Shown: positions 1 to 7,884 of the stretch, piece after piece
Layout of the letters: the number at the start of each line of letters is the position of its first letter
Position numbering within the stretch: the first letter of the stretch is position 1
Assembly (NCBI GenBank): GCA_050633825.1
Contig: JBOEHG010000065.1
Coordinates: 1 to 25,285, forward strand
DNA: 25,285 bases
DNA from: CANLBN01 sp050633825
GTDB taxonomy: Bacteria > Pseudomonadota > Gammaproteobacteria > Pseudomonadales > Cellvibrionaceae
Direction of reading: 5' to 3'
Program-made: the position numbers and the translations under genes
The notes under the pieces: generated by a model
Databases searched by the model: none
Told to the model about the DNA's origin: nothing
Seen by the model: the letters and a program-made list of their open reading frames with translations, nothing else

Positions 1-26
1 TGACGTCCACTTTGACGATGACGCAT
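1..26 (-). CDS. rplQ: 50S ribosomal protein L17, N-terminal fragment cut by the window edge
   Basis: Read on the minus strand, the first 26 bases begin with ATG and encode MRHRQSGR, the strongly conserved start of bacterial L17. L17 is a large-subunit protein near the exit tunnel. It is normally the last gene of the alpha operon, directly after rpoA, which is where it lies here (85-nt spacer after the rpoA stop). Only eight codons are visible, so the identification rests on this start peptide plus gene order. Confidence 0.88.
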
Positions 27-111
27 AACTTTACCCTTCTATATTTTCTGCTTCACAGCAATAATGTCTGTAGCAGTTGTAGTCCCATCAATAAACAGAA
101 CTACGATTAAA

Positions 112-1104
112 TTAATCTTCAGTACGCAAGCTGGCTGGTGGCCAATTTTCTAAGCGTAAACCCAGAGACAAACCACGAGATGCTAGAACATCTTTGATTT
201 CTGTCAGTGATTTTTTACCCAAGTTTGGCGTCTTTAACAATTCAACTTCTGTGCGCTGAACCAGATCACCAATGTAGTAAATATTTTCTGCTTTCAAACA
301 GTTAGCAGAACGAACCGTTAACTCTAAATCATCCACTGGGCGTAAAAGAATAGGATCAATCTCTTCTTCTTTTTCTTCCGGCTCTGACGATTTTTCATGC
401 TCAAGGTCAACAAATACTGCCAACTGTTGCTGCAAGATAGTTGCAGAGCGACGGATAGCTTCTTCAGGGTCAATAGTACCGTTTGTTTCCAAATCCAATA
501 CTAATTTATCCAAGTCAGTGCGCTGTTCAACACGAGCACTTTCAACAGAATAAGCAAGACGCTTAACTGGGCTGAAAGAAGCATCTAACTGCAGACGACC
601 AATAGTACGCGTTTCATCTTCATCACTATGGCGTGCATCAGCAGGCTCATAACCACGACCACGAGCAATCGTTAAGCGCATTGATAAGTCAACATCGCCT
701 GTAATAGTGGCAATAACATGATCAGGGTTTTTAACTTCAACACCGTGATCAACAATCATATCACCAGCAGTTACCACACCAGGACCACTTTTACTTAAAG
801 TAACCGTTGCTTGGTTCTTTTCTTGGTCGTTCATGACTACGGCTACACCTTTAAGGTTTAGCAGTATCTCAATAACATCTTCCTGAACACCTTCAATGGC
901 ACTGTATTCATGTTCAACACCATCGATTTCAGCTTCGATAATGGCACAACCAGGCATAGATGATAACAATATACGACGTAGCGCATTACCCAAGGTATGA
1001 CCAAACCCTCTTTCCAAGGGCTCCAATACAACTTTGGCGTGCGTGGGTGAATTTTCAGTTACATCAATGTGACGTGGTGTCAAAAATTCGTTCACAGCTT
1101 GCAT
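112..1104 (-). CDS. rpoA: DNA-directed RNA polymerase subunit alpha
   Basis: This is the 330-residue alpha subunit, which dimerises to nucleate RNA polymerase and contacts UP elements and activators. The N-terminal domain carries the family signature LEPLERGFGHTLGNALRRIL near residues 28-47. An acidic linker (EPEEKEEEID) leads to the C-terminal domain with VDDLELTVRSANCLKAENI and LLKTPNLGKKSLTEIK, which hold the DNA-contacting arginine and helix-hairpin-helix. An ATG two codons upstream (1110) is in frame. I chose 1104 because AAAGG lies 7 nt before it and the product then begins MQAVNEFLTPR, matching the family start. It sits between rpsD and rplQ in the alpha operon. Confidence 0.98.
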   Translation of the reverse strand: MQAVNEFLTPRHIDVTENSPTHAKVVLEPLERGFGHTLGNALRRILLSSMPGCAIIEAEIDGVEHEYSAIEGVQEDVIEILLNLKGVAVVMNDQEKNQATVTLSKSGPGVVTAGDMIVDHGVEVKNPDHVIATITGDVDLSMRLTIARGRGYEPADARHSDEDETRTIGRLQLDASFSPVKRLAYSVESARVEQRTDLDKLVLDLETNGTIDPEEAIRRSATILQQQLAVFVDLEHEKSSEPEEKEEEIDPILLRPVDDLELTVRSANCLKAENIYYIGDLVQRTEVELLKTPNLGKKSLTEIKDVLASRGLSLGLRLENWPPASLRTED

Positions 1105-1172
1105 AAGCATACCTTTAATTCGGTTTATATTTTCTTCTATTGAAATTACTTAATAGTTAATCAAAAGATTAA

Positions 1173-1790
1173 TTATTTAGAGTAAAGCTCAACAATAAGG
1201 TTTTCATTAATTTCAGCAGGAAGATCAGCACGATCTGGAGCACGTTTAAAAGTACCCTCTAGCTTAGTGTTGTTCACTTCTACCCACTCAACTTCGCGTT
1301 GTGCGGCCAACTCAAGAGCGTGTTTAATACGCAATTGACTTTTCGCTTTTTCACGAATTGAAATAACATCATCAGCTTTAACCTGGTAAGAAGGTACGTT
1401 AACTGTTGTGCCATTCACTAATATAGATTTGTGAGAAACTAACTGACGTGCTTCTGCACGAGTTGAACCGAAGCCCATACGATAAACAACATTATCAAGG
1501 CGAGATTCTAACAGTTGTAACAAGTTTTCACCTGTTGCGCCTTTACGACGAGCTGCTTCAGTGTAGTAACCACGAAATTGCTTTTCCAATACACCATACA
1601 TACGGCGAACTTTCTGCTTTTCACGTAACTGAACACCGTAGTCAGAAAGACGACCACGACGTACACCGTGCATACCGGGTGCAGTTTCGAGTTTACATTT
1701 TGAGTCCAGAGGACGAACACCGCTTTTCAAATAAAGGTCTGTACCTTCACGGCGTGATAACTTACAAGTAGGTCCTAAATAACGAGCCAT
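1173..1790 (-). CDS. rpsD: 30S ribosomal protein S4
   Basis: This 205-residue protein starts MARYLGPTCKLSRREGTDL and has the S4 RNA-binding domain around residues 94-155 (SRLDNVVYRMGFGSTRAEARQLVSHK split by a short turn). S4 binds 16S rRNA early in 30S assembly and, in Enterobacteria, represses translation of its own alpha operon by binding the leader before rpsM. Only C9 and C32 occur near the N-terminus, so this is not the four-cysteine zinc form. It lies 12 nt after rpsK and 68 nt before the rpoA start. Length and start match the family. Confidence 0.98.
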   Translation of the reverse strand: MARYLGPTCKLSRREGTDLYLKSGVRPLDSKCKLETAPGMHGVRRGRLSDYGVQLREKQKVRRMYGVLEKQFRGYYTEAARRKGATGENLLQLLESRLDNVVYRMGFGSTRAEARQLVSHKSILVNGTTVNVPSYQVKADDVISIREKAKSQLRIKHALELAAQREVEWVEVNNTKLEGTFKRAPDRADLPAEINENLIVELYSK

Positions 1791-1802
1791 TGATAATTCC
1801 CC

Positions 1803-2195
1803 TTACACACGACGTCTTTTTGGTGGACGGCAGCCATTATGAGGAATGGGTGTCACGTCAGTGATATTAGTAATTTTGTAGCCGACATTGCTCAATGCAC
1901 GAACAGCTGATTCACGGCCTGGGCCTGGGCCCTTTACTTCAACGTCGAGGTTCTTTAAGCCATACTCAAGAGCGGCTTGACCTGCACGCTCTGCGGCAAC
2001 CTGTGCTGCAAACGGCGTACTTTTACGAGAACCACGGAAACCTGAACCACCAGCAGTCGCCCATGAAAGCGCATTGCCCTGTCGATCTGTGATGGTAACG
2101 ATGGTGTTATTAAAAGAAGCATGGATGTGGGCTATACCATCAACCACCGTCTTTTTGATTTTCTTTTTTGTTGTTTGTTTACTTGGCTTAGCCAT
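1803..2195 (-). CDS. rpsK: 30S ribosomal protein S11
   Basis: This 130-residue S11 is a platform protein of the 30S subunit near the mRNA exit. Recognisable segments are HIHASFNNTIVTITDRQGN, the glycine-rich GPGPGRESAVRAL, and the basic C-terminal tail ending CRPPKRRRV. The ATG is preceded by TTAGGA at a suitable distance. It lies second in the alpha operon, 82 nt after rpsM and 12 nt before rpsD, as in other gammaproteobacteria. Confidence 0.98.
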   Translation of the reverse strand: MAKPSKQTTKKKIKKTVVDGIAHIHASFNNTIVTITDRQGNALSWATAGGSGFRGSRKSTPFAAQVAAERAGQAALEYGLKNLDVEVKGPGPGRESAVRALSNVGYKITNITDVTPIPHNGCRPPKRRRV

Positions 2196-2277
2196 AGCAA
2201 ATTCCTAACCTTTGTTTACTGTGTCTATCTATTAATAAGCAAGAGCGATTAATAAATCTGAGAAAGACCCAAAAATC

Positions 2278-2634
2278 TTACTTCTTAATGGGTTTACGGG
2301 GGCCTTTACGGGTACGCGCATTCGTTTTAGTACGCTGACCACGAAGAGGCAGGTTACGACGGTGACGAATGCCACGGTTACAACCTAGATCCATTAAACG
2401 TTTAATGTTCATGGATACTTCACGACGTAGGTCACCTTCTACTGTTAGTTTGGCAACTTCAGTACGTAACTGATCCATTTGATCTTCAGACAATTCGCCT
2501 ATTTTGGTCGATTCAGCTATACCTGTTTCAGCCAAAATTTGCTTGGCTTTTGTACGACCAACTCCGTAAACATAAGTCAGAGAGATAACGGCATGTTTGT
2601 TATCGGGTATGTTGACACCAGCGATACGAGCCAT
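2278..2634 (-). CDS. rpsM: 30S ribosomal protein S13
   Basis: This 118-residue S13 is the 30S head protein that forms bridges to the large subunit and contacts the P-site tRNA through its basic tail. It starts MARIAGVNIPDNKHAVISL, contains the helix-hairpin-helix GVGRTKAKQIL, and ends with TNARTRKGPRKPIKK. It is the first gene of the alpha operon. The 236-nt spacer before it holds several potential RNA helices, and its ribosome-binding region (GTGGAGTAAAATTG) lies just below one of them. This is the position where S4 feedback acts in Enterobacteria. Confidence 0.98.
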   Translation of the reverse strand: MARIAGVNIPDNKHAVISLTYVYGVGRTKAKQILAETGIAESTKIGELSEDQMDQLRTEVAKLTVEGDLRREVSMNIKRLMDLGCNRGIRHRRNLPLRGQRTKTNARTRKGPRKPIKK

Positions 2635-2640
2635 TCAATT

Positions 2641-2740
2641 TTACTCCACAGTATCTACCGGCAAAATAAGGATATTTGCCAGCAATAGTATTTCAGTGTT
2701 AACGGCAACTTAAGCCACCGGTTTCGCTTTCGAACACATA
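2641..2740 (-). promoter_or_regulatory. Candidate alpha-operon mRNA leader with S4-type feedback structure
   Basis: In the transcript just upstream of rpsM I can draw three helices. The first pairs CTGGCAAATA with TATTTTGCCGG (2658-2682, one bulge, loop TCCT). The second pairs CGGTGGC with GTTGCCG around TTAA (2703-2720, with G-U pairs). A closing GTGTT/AACAC pair encloses the second (2696-2737). In Enterobacteria, S4 binds a pseudoknot at this place to repress S13, S11, S4 and L17 synthesis. I see the position and helices, not a proven homologue of the E. coli fold. Confidence 0.4.
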
Positions 2741-2759
2741 GGGTCCAAAAAGGCGCGAA

Positions 2760-2821
2760 AGGATAGCGATAAAATCACCTAAATGCAATAGTTTATTGAT
2801 TTCTCAATAAACGACAGTCAA
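2760..2821 (-). promoter_or_regulatory. Candidate alpha-operon promoter(s)
   Basis: Two overlapping sigma70-like options face rpsM on the minus strand. One is TTGACT (2816-2821), 18 bp, AATAAA (2792-2797). The other is TTGCAT (2783-2788), 17 bp, TATCCT (2760-2765). Both are imperfect. An internal promoter between rpmJ and rpsM is expected if the alpha operon is transcribed separately, but readthrough from the spc operon is equally possible. Confidence 0.3.
2791..2812 (-). other. 9-bp hairpin with GAAA tetraloop in the rpmJ-rpsM spacer
   Basis: The transcript has a perfect 9-bp stem GTTTATTGA / TCAATAAAC closed by GAAA, a stable GNRA loop. No U-run follows, so it is not a classical terminator. 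It overlaps one of the candidate -10 boxes, and it may be a 5' or 3' RNA stabiliser. Confidence 0.45.
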
Positions 2822-2830
2822 CACCCCTCA

Positions 2831-2860
2831 TTGGTAGTTAGGTTGGCACCTACTACCCAA
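2831..2860 (-). terminator. Hairpin at the end of the spc operon, possible weak terminator
   Basis: Ten bases after the rpmJ stop, the transcript can pair TTGG-TAGTAGGT with ACCT-ACTACCAA: 12 base pairs, one single-base bulge on each side, loop GCCA. It marks the 3' end of the spc genes. A following U-tract is missing, so intrinsic termination would be weak at best. A role in RNA processing or 3' protection is as likely. Confidence 0.35.
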
Positions 2861-2870
2861 ACAGCTCAGA

Positions 2871-2987
2871 TTAACCCTGACGCTGCTTGTGTCTTGGTTC
2901 CGCACTGCAAATGACTCTTAATGTACCTTTACGGCGCACCATTTTACAGTTACGACAAATTTTCTTTACAGAAGCACGAACTTTCAT
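2871..2987 (-). CDS. rpmJ: 50S ribosomal protein L36 (zinc-binding form)
   Basis: This 38-codon gene was translated by hand on the minus strand. The product starts MKVRASVKKICRNCK and ends AEPRHKQRQG. The zinc ligands C11, C14, C27 and H32 are all present, so this is the C+ form. L36 is the smallest large-subunit protein and stabilises 23S rRNA junctions. It lies 27 nt after the secY stop, the usual last position of the spc operon. It is easily missed because of its length. Confidence 0.96.
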   Translation of the reverse strand: MKVRASVKKICRNCKMVRRKGTLRVICSAEPRHKQRQG

Positions 2988-3014
2988 AGTTTCCTCACTA
3001 AACTGGTATGCCTA

Positions 3015-4361
3015 TTAAAGGCCTGTACCAGCACCATAACCTTTTAAATTTGCTTTTTTCATTAGCGATTCATATTGGCGTGACATCAAATGAGACTGCA
3101 CTTGGGACATAAAGTCCATCAATACGACCACAACAATTAATAATGATGTTCCACCCAGATAAAAAGGAATTCCGGTAGCAACAATCATAAACTGAGGCAT
3201 TAAACATACCGCAGCCATATACAAGGAACCTACAACCGTCAATCGAGTTAACACACTATCAATGTATTTTGCCGACTGCTCGCCAGGACGAATGCCTGGA
3301 ATGTAAGCACCTGATTTCTTTAAGTTATCTGCCACTTCATTCGGGTTATACATTAATGCCGTATAGAAGAAGCAGAAGAAAATAATCAATGCCATAAAAA
3401 TAACAATATTTAATGGCTGGCCAGGGCCTAATGCTGCTGCAACAGATTGCAAAACTTCAGCACCACGACCTTCACCGGTTCCCATCCATGAAGCAATAGA
3501 CTGAGGGAATAACAACAAGCTACTGGCAAAAATGGCCGGAATAACACCCGCCATATTTATTTTTAAAGGCAAGTGGCTGGTTTGAGCCGCATATACCTTT
3601 TTGCCTTGCTGACGCTTGGCATAATTTACTGTAATTCGACGCTGGCCACGTTCAATCAGAACAACAAACCAAACAACTGCAAGCAGGATGAAAATTATGC
3701 CTAATAACAAGAGGATATTTAAATCACCTTGCTGGGCACTTTCAAATGCTTGACCAACAGCCCCAGGCAAACCTGCAACAATACCGGCAAATATCAGCAT
3801 TGAAATACCGTTACCGATACCTTTCTCAGTCACTTGCTCACCTAGCCACATCATAAATACAGCACCAGTAACCAACGATGTAATTGCCACAAAATGGCTA
3901 ATTAACCCTTGTGCTGCACTGGCCGCTTGCGCATCTTGATAACCAAGATTCAAACCAGTAGACATTGCAGTGGCTTGAATAATCGCTAGAACAATTGTCA
4001 AATAACGCGTGTACTGACTAATTTTACGTCTACCAGCATCACCTTCTTTCTTAAGTTGTTCAAGAGAGGGGCTTACCGCAGACATCAACTGCATAATAAT
4101 AGACGCTGATATATAAGGCATAATACCCAGCGCCAGAATACTCATTCGCTCTAGAGCACCACCTGAAAACATATTGAATAAATCAATATAAGTGCCTTCA
4201 TTACGCGAGAAAAGATCAGCAACACGATCTGGATCGATACCGGGAACAGGAATATGTGTACCAATACGATAGACAACTATTGCCAGAAACAGAAAACGAA
4301 GGCGAGCCCATAGCTCGCCTAAACCTTTTTGATTACCCAGCAAACCGCCCGGAGTCGCCAT
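3015..4361 (-). CDS. secY: Protein translocase subunit SecY
   Basis: This 448-residue core channel of the SecYEG translocon has about ten hydrophobic helices. Family landmarks are FRLLFLAIVVYRIGTHIPVPGID-like N-terminus (here RFLFLAIVVYRIGTHIPVPG), the plug region with YIDLFNMFSGGALERMSI, WLGEQVTEKGIGNGISM, the cytoplasmic loop ERGQRRITVNYAKRQ, and NPNEVADNLKKSGAYIPGIRPG. It accepts preproteins such as the PhoX-like protein and YceI encoded further right. It starts 4 nt after rplO, suggesting translational coupling. Confidence 0.98.
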   Translation of the reverse strand: MATPGGLLGNQKGLGELWARLRFLFLAIVVYRIGTHIPVPGIDPDRVADLFSRNEGTYIDLFNMFSGGALERMSILALGIMPYISASIIMQLMSAVSPSLEQLKKEGDAGRRKISQYTRYLTIVLAIIQATAMSTGLNLGYQDAQAASAAQGLISHFVAITSLVTGAVFMMWLGEQVTEKGIGNGISMLIFAGIVAGLPGAVGQAFESAQQGDLNILLLLGIIFILLAVVWFVVLIERGQRRITVNYAKRQQGKKVYAAQTSHLPLKINMAGVIPAIFASSLLLFPQSIASWMGTGEGRGAEVLQSVAAALGPGQPLNIVIFMALIIFFCFFYTALMYNPNEVADNLKKSGAYIPGIRPGEQSAKYIDSVLTRLTVVGSLYMAAVCLMPQFMIVATGIPFYLGGTSLLIVVVVLMDFMSQVQSHLMSRQYESLMKKANLKGYGAGTGL

Positions 4362-4365
4362 AAAA

Positions 4366-4800
4366 TTACTCTTCTATTTTGCCGCCAGCAGCTTCAATTG
4401 CAGCTTTAGCGCCTTTAGTCACTGCCAAACCTTTTACTGTAACTGCTTTTTTAAGCTCACCAGAAAGGAAGATTTTAGCGCGTTTGATATTAGCATTAAT
4501 CAAGTCTGCCTTTCTTAATGCTTCCATATCGACAACATCAGCATCAACTTTGTTCAATTCAGCTAAACGAATTTCAGCAGTTACCAAACCCACTCGTGAA
4601 GTAAAACCGTACTTCGGCAAGCGCTTCTGCAAAGGCATCTGACCACCCTCAAAGCCGGGCTTGACAGTACCGCCTGAACGAGACTTTAAACCTTTGTGGC
4701 CACGGCCAGCTGTTTTGCCCGTGCCACTACCGATACCACGGCCAACACGTTTTTTTGCTGATTTATGTCCAGCTGCTGGAGCTAGTGTATTCAATCGCAT
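4366..4800 (-). CDS. rplO: 50S ribosomal protein L15
   Basis: This 144-residue L15 is a 23S rRNA binding protein of late 50S assembly. It begins MRLNTLAPAAGHKSAKKRV, has the glycine/arginine-rich GRGIGSGTGKTAGRGHKG and FEGGQMPLQKRLPK, and ends VTKGAKAAIEAAGGKIEE, all typical. A start five codons upstream (4815) is in frame but would overlap rpmD. The ATG at 4800 follows GGGAGAG and lies one base after the rpmD stop, so I use it. Confidence 0.97.
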   Translation of the reverse strand: MRLNTLAPAAGHKSAKKRVGRGIGSGTGKTAGRGHKGLKSRSGGTVKPGFEGGQMPLQKRLPKYGFTSRVGLVTAEIRLAELNKVDADVVDMEALRKADLINANIKRAKIFLSGELKKAVTVKGLAVTKGAKAAIEAAGGKIEE

Positions 4801-4801
4801 C

Positions 4802-4987
4802 TTACTCTCCCTCAACCTTTACTAAATAATGTACTGCATTGATCATACCACGTACTGAGGGAGTATCTTCTACTTCTACAGTGTGCCCAATGCGGCGCAA
4901 ACCCAAACCAGTAACGCAAGCTTTATGATTTTTCAATCGCCCTGCTGTACTTTTTAACTGGGTCACTTTTAATGTTTTCTTAGCCAT
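4802..4987 (-). CDS. rpmD: 50S ribosomal protein L30
   Basis: This 61-residue L30 starts MAKKTLKVTQLKSTAGRLK and carries the ferredoxin-like core with TGLGLRRIGHTVEVEDTPSV. It binds 23S and 5S rRNA regions of the large subunit and is found in the spc operon between rpsE and rplO, as here. Length and both ends agree with bacterial L30. Confidence 0.97.
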   Translation of the reverse strand: MAKKTLKVTQLKSTAGRLKNHKACVTGLGLRRIGHTVEVEDTPSVRGMINAVHYLVKVEGE

Positions 4988-5038
4988 GATAACTTTTAAC
5001 CTGCTTTCTAAGAGCGTTTACCAGTCGGTAAACAACTT

Positions 5039-5548
5039 TTAATCCAGAATATCTTCAACTGATTTGCCACGTTTCGCTGCAACTTGCTCAGGCGATTTCA
5101 TCGAGCCTAAGGCTTGAAAAGTAGCGCGCACAACGTTAACAGGGTTTGTTGATCCGTAGCATTTTGCTAGTACGTTTTGTACGCCAGCAAGTTCAAGTAC
5201 TGCACGCATCGCACCACCAGCAATAACACCGGTACCTTGTGAGGCAGGCTGCATGTACACTTTAGATGCACCATGACGACCTTTGGTTGGATACTGCAAC
5301 GTATCACCATTCAGTTCAACCTGAATCATATTACGTCGTGCAGATTCCATTGCTTTCTGAATTGCAGCAGGCACTTCACGTGCTTTACCACGACCAAAGC
5401 CTACTCTACCTTTACCATCACCAACAACGGTAAGAGCTGTAAACGCAAAAATACGTCCACCTTTAACTGTTTTTGCTACACGATTTACCTGGACCAGTTT
5501 TTCTTCTAGACCTTCGGTGTTCGCTTCGTCTTTTTTTACTAGCGCCAT
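5039..5548 (-). CDS. rpsE: 30S ribosomal protein S5
   Basis: This 169-residue S5 lines the mRNA entry channel and affects decoding accuracy. The N-terminal double-stranded-RNA-binding domain has VNRVAKTVKGGRIFAFTALT and VVGDGKGRVGFGRGKAREVP. The C-terminal domain has GTGVIAGGAMRAVLELAGV and NPVNVVRATFQAL. It sits between rplR (10-nt spacer) and rpmD (51-nt spacer) in the spc operon. Confidence 0.98.
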   Translation of the reverse strand: MALVKKDEANTEGLEEKLVQVNRVAKTVKGGRIFAFTALTVVGDGKGRVGFGRGKAREVPAAIQKAMESARRNMIQVELNGDTLQYPTKGRHGASKVYMQPASQGTGVIAGGAMRAVLELAGVQNVLAKCYGSTNPVNVVRATFQALGSMKSPEQVAAKRGKSVEDILD

Positions 5549-5558
5549 GATTTAACCC

Positions 5559-5909
5559 TTAGAATTCCAGTCCGCCTTCGCGTGCGGCATCAGCCAACGC
5601 CTTAACACGACCATGGTATTTAAAACCGCTACGATCGAAGGCAACAACTGAAACACCAGCAGCTTTCGCACGCTCAGCAATCAACTCACCCACCGCTTTT
5701 GCAGCATCGACATTGCCAGTAGTACCGGCACGTAAACTTTTATCCAATGTAGAAGCACTGGCTAATACCTTATCGCCATCTGCACCGATGACTTGGGCAT
5801 AAATGTGACGAGGGGTACGGTTAACACATAAACGGTCAACACCCAGTTCACGAATTTTAGCTCGGCTGCGACGAGCGCGGCGAATACGAGCTTGTTTTTT
5901 AGAATTCAT
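5559..5909 (-). CDS. rplR: 50S ribosomal protein L18
   Basis: This 116-residue L18 carries 5S rRNA to the large subunit together with L5. It starts MNSKKQARIRRARRSRAKI, contains RLCVNRTPRHIYAQVI, and ends DRSGFKYHGRVKALADAAREGGLEF, all characteristic. It lies between rplF and rpsE. The 99-nt spacer from rplF is AT-rich and contains two short palindromes with no clear function. Confidence 0.98.
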   Translation of the reverse strand: MNSKKQARIRRARRSRAKIRELGVDRLCVNRTPRHIYAQVIGADGDKVLASASTLDKSLRAGTTGNVDAAKAVGELIAERAKAAGVSVVAFDRSGFKYHGRVKALADAAREGGLEF

Positions 5910-6008
5910 AATCTACCCTACTTGATTCTTTGTCCGGTATTTCTTTTAAAGAAACCCATACAAAAGACACAATATGTGTCATCACTTTCAATATATTTTT
6001 AAAAAGAA

Positions 6009-6545
6009 TTACTTCTTCTTAGCTTCTTTACGACGAACATACTCGTCTGCATAACGAACACCTTTACCCTTATATGGCTCTGGTGGACGGTAAGCGCGAA
6101 TTTCTGAAGCAACTTGACCAAGCAACTGCTTATCAGAAGACTTTAGCACCACTTCTGTTTGAGAAGGAGTCTCTGCTGTAACACCTTCAGGAAGGTCATA
6201 GTTAACATCGTGTGAGAAACCTAATACTAAATTTAGTGTTTTACCTGCTGCTTTAGCACGATAACCAACACCGTTAAGTATTAATTTTTTCTCAAAACCT
6301 TGGCTAACACCAACAACCATGTTGTTAACCAACGCTCTTGTAGTTCCAGCTAAGGCCATGGCTTTTTTATTGCCTGACTCTTTTGCAGCAAAGGTCAAAG
6401 TTTTATCTTCTTGCTTAAGCTCAACGCCTTGATTAACAACCAAAGCTAAGCTGCCCTTCGCACCTTTAACGGTCAAGTCTTGACCTTCTAATTTCACTTC
6501 AACGCCAGCAGGTAAACTAACTGGGCTATTTGCAATACGTGACAT
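6009..6545 (-). CDS. rplF: 50S ribosomal protein L6
   Basis: This 178-residue L6 has two repeated alpha/beta domains and binds near the GTPase centre and sarcin-ricin loop. It starts MSRIANSPVSLPAGVEVKL. The C-terminal domain holds ASEIRAYRPPEPYKGKGVRY, the L6 signature, before a lysine-rich tail. It is placed between rpsH and rplR, as in other spc operons. Confidence 0.98.
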   Translation of the reverse strand: MSRIANSPVSLPAGVEVKLEGQDLTVKGAKGSLALVVNQGVELKQEDKTLTFAAKESGNKKAMALAGTTRALVNNMVVGVSQGFEKKLILNGVGYRAKAAGKTLNLVLGFSHDVNYDLPEGVTAETPSQTEVVLKSSDKQLLGQVASEIRAYRPPEPYKGKGVRYADEYVRRKEAKKK

Positions 6546-6577
6546 AACTTTTCTCTATATTCAATAAAGTCTGTGTC

Positions 6578-6970
6578 TTAGAAGACGGTACAAAGTACTT
6601 CGCCACCAACGCCTGCAGCACGTGCTGCGCGATCGGTCATTACTCCACGACTGGTAGAGACAATAGCGACACCCAAACCACCACGAACTGATGGAAGACC
6701 ATCTTTGCCGGAATAGTTACGCAAACCTGGACGGCTCACTCGGTCAATCTCAGTAATAACAGGCTTACCACCAAAATACTTTAAACGAAGTGTCAATTGT
6801 GATTTAACATCACCATCAACGCTTAAACCATCAATGTAACCTTCAGACTCAAGTACTTTAGCTACATTAACTTTCAACTTCGAAGAAGGCATAACCACAT
6901 CAGTTTTACCAACTAACTGCGCATTACGAATGCGTGTTAGCATATCTGATAAAGGATCTTGCATACTCAT
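6578..6970 (-). CDS. rpsH: 30S ribosomal protein S8
   Basis: This 130-residue S8 is a primary 16S rRNA binder. In Enterobacteria it is also the translational repressor of the spc operon, acting near the rplX-rplE junction. The true start is MSMQDPLSDMLTRIRNAQ at 6970, matching E. coli S8. A longer reading to 7063 would run into rpsN and adds residues not found in the family. Conserved parts are MPSSKLKVNVAKVLESEGYI and the C-terminal STSRGVMTDRAARAAGVGG. Confidence 0.97.
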   Translation of the reverse strand: MSMQDPLSDMLTRIRNAQLVGKTDVVMPSSKLKVNVAKVLESEGYIDGLSVDGDVKSQLTLRLKYFGGKPVITEIDRVSRPGLRNYSGKDGLPSVRGGLGVAIVSTSRGVMTDRAARAAGVGGEVLCTVF

Positions 6971-6986
6971 AAATTTAGCTCCTAAA

Positions 6987-7292
6987 TTACCAGCTGGCCT
7001 TAACCAAGCCAGGCACATCACCGCGCATAGCGGCTTCACGCAATTTGTTACGACACAAGCCAAACTTGCGATAGACTGCGTGTGGGCGACCAGTTAAACG
7101 ACAACGACGTTGTTGACGTGAGGGACTGGCATCTCTCGGCAATTTTTGCAATTTTTGCTGGGCTTCCCAGATTTCTTCATCACTAGCTGAAGCGCTATGA
7201 ATAATAGCTTTCAACGCTTTACGCTTTTCAGCAAACTTAGCGACTGTTTTTGCACGCTTATCTTCACGTGCGATCATAGATTTCTTTGCCAT
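6987..7292 (-). CDS. rpsN: 30S ribosomal protein S14 (zinc-independent long form)
   Basis: This 101-residue S14 is of the long C- type: the pairs of zinc-binding cysteines are absent and a single Cys remains in RKFGLCRNKLREAA. It starts MAKKSMIAREDKRAKTVAKF and ends MRGDVPGLVKASW. S14 acts late in 30S head assembly. It lies 9 nt after rplE and 16 nt before rpsH. The C- form next to a C+ L36 is a normal mixture in gammaproteobacteria. Confidence 0.98.
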   Translation of the reverse strand: MAKKSMIAREDKRAKTVAKFAEKRKALKAIIHSASASDEEIWEAQQKLQKLPRDASPSRQQRRCRLTGRPHAVYRKFGLCRNKLREAAMRGDVPGLVKASW

Positions 7293-7301
7293 AACTGGAT
7301 C

Positions 7302-7841
7302 TTATCCTTTAAATGGAAAGTTAAAGGCTCTCAACAAAGCTCGGCCTTCATCATCATTGCGTGCTGTAGTAGTAATACACACATCTAAACCACGCAGCTT
7401 ATCAACTTTATCGTAATCAATTTCTGGGAAGATGATCTGTTCAGTCACACCCATTGAGAAATTACCACGACCATCGAACTGCTTCGGACTAATACCACGG
7501 AAGTCACGAATACGAGGAATTGCGATAGAGACTAAACGCTCTAAAAATTCGTACATGCGCTCTCTACGTAAAGTTACCTTACAACCAATTGGCCACTCTT
7601 CACGTACTTTAAAGCCAGCAATGGATTTACGCGCTTTAGTCACAACAACTTTTTGACCTGCAATTTTTTCCAGATCAGCAACAGCGTGCTCTAATGCTTT
7701 CTTATCACCAATCGCTTCACCAACACCCATATTAATGGTGATTTTAGTGATGCGAGGCACTTCCATTACATTTGCAAGAGACAACTCTTCTTTTAATTTA
7801 GGAGCAAGCTCTTCGTTATACAGTTTTTTCAAACTAGCCAT
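7302..7841 (-). CDS. rplE: 50S ribosomal protein L5
   Basis: This 179-residue L5 binds 5S rRNA and contacts the 30S head. Landmarks are VMEVPRITKITINMGVGEA near residue 30, KARKSIAGFKVREEWPIGCK, and RDFRGISPKQFDGRGNFSMG. The 43-nt spacer from rplX, where S8 represses the operon in E. coli, can form a short CGCT/AGCG hairpin and a CGTTA/TAACG dyad. I cannot tell whether these make an S8 site. Confidence 0.98.
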   Translation of the reverse strand: MASLKKLYNEELAPKLKEELSLANVMEVPRITKITINMGVGEAIGDKKALEHAVADLEKIAGQKVVVTKARKSIAGFKVREEWPIGCKVTLRRERMYEFLERLVSIAIPRIRDFRGISPKQFDGRGNFSMGVTEQIIFPEIDYDKVDKLRGLDVCITTTARNDDEGRALLRAFNFPFKG

Positions 7842-7884
7842 TTCTATCTACCGTTATTTAACGCTATACAAGCGAACAAACAAA

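Noticed and set aside
1153..1176. AT-only hairpin overlapping the rpsD stop codon
   Set aside because: Only six contiguous A-T-rich pairs plus an A-C mismatch in the transcript. Too weak in AT-rich spacer DNA to be meaningful.
1448..1771. 107-codon open frame on the plus strand opposite rpsD
   Set aside because: Antisense shadow. No start signal and no recognisable protein.
5941..5980. Two short palindromes (TTTCTTT..AAAGAAA, GACACA..TGTGTC) in the rplF-rplR spacer
   Set aside because: Short, AT-rich and without supporting context. They could arise by chance.
6971..7063. 31-residue N-terminal extension of S8
   Set aside because: It overlaps rpsN, resembles nothing in S8 and ends where the true start MSMQDPLSD lies.
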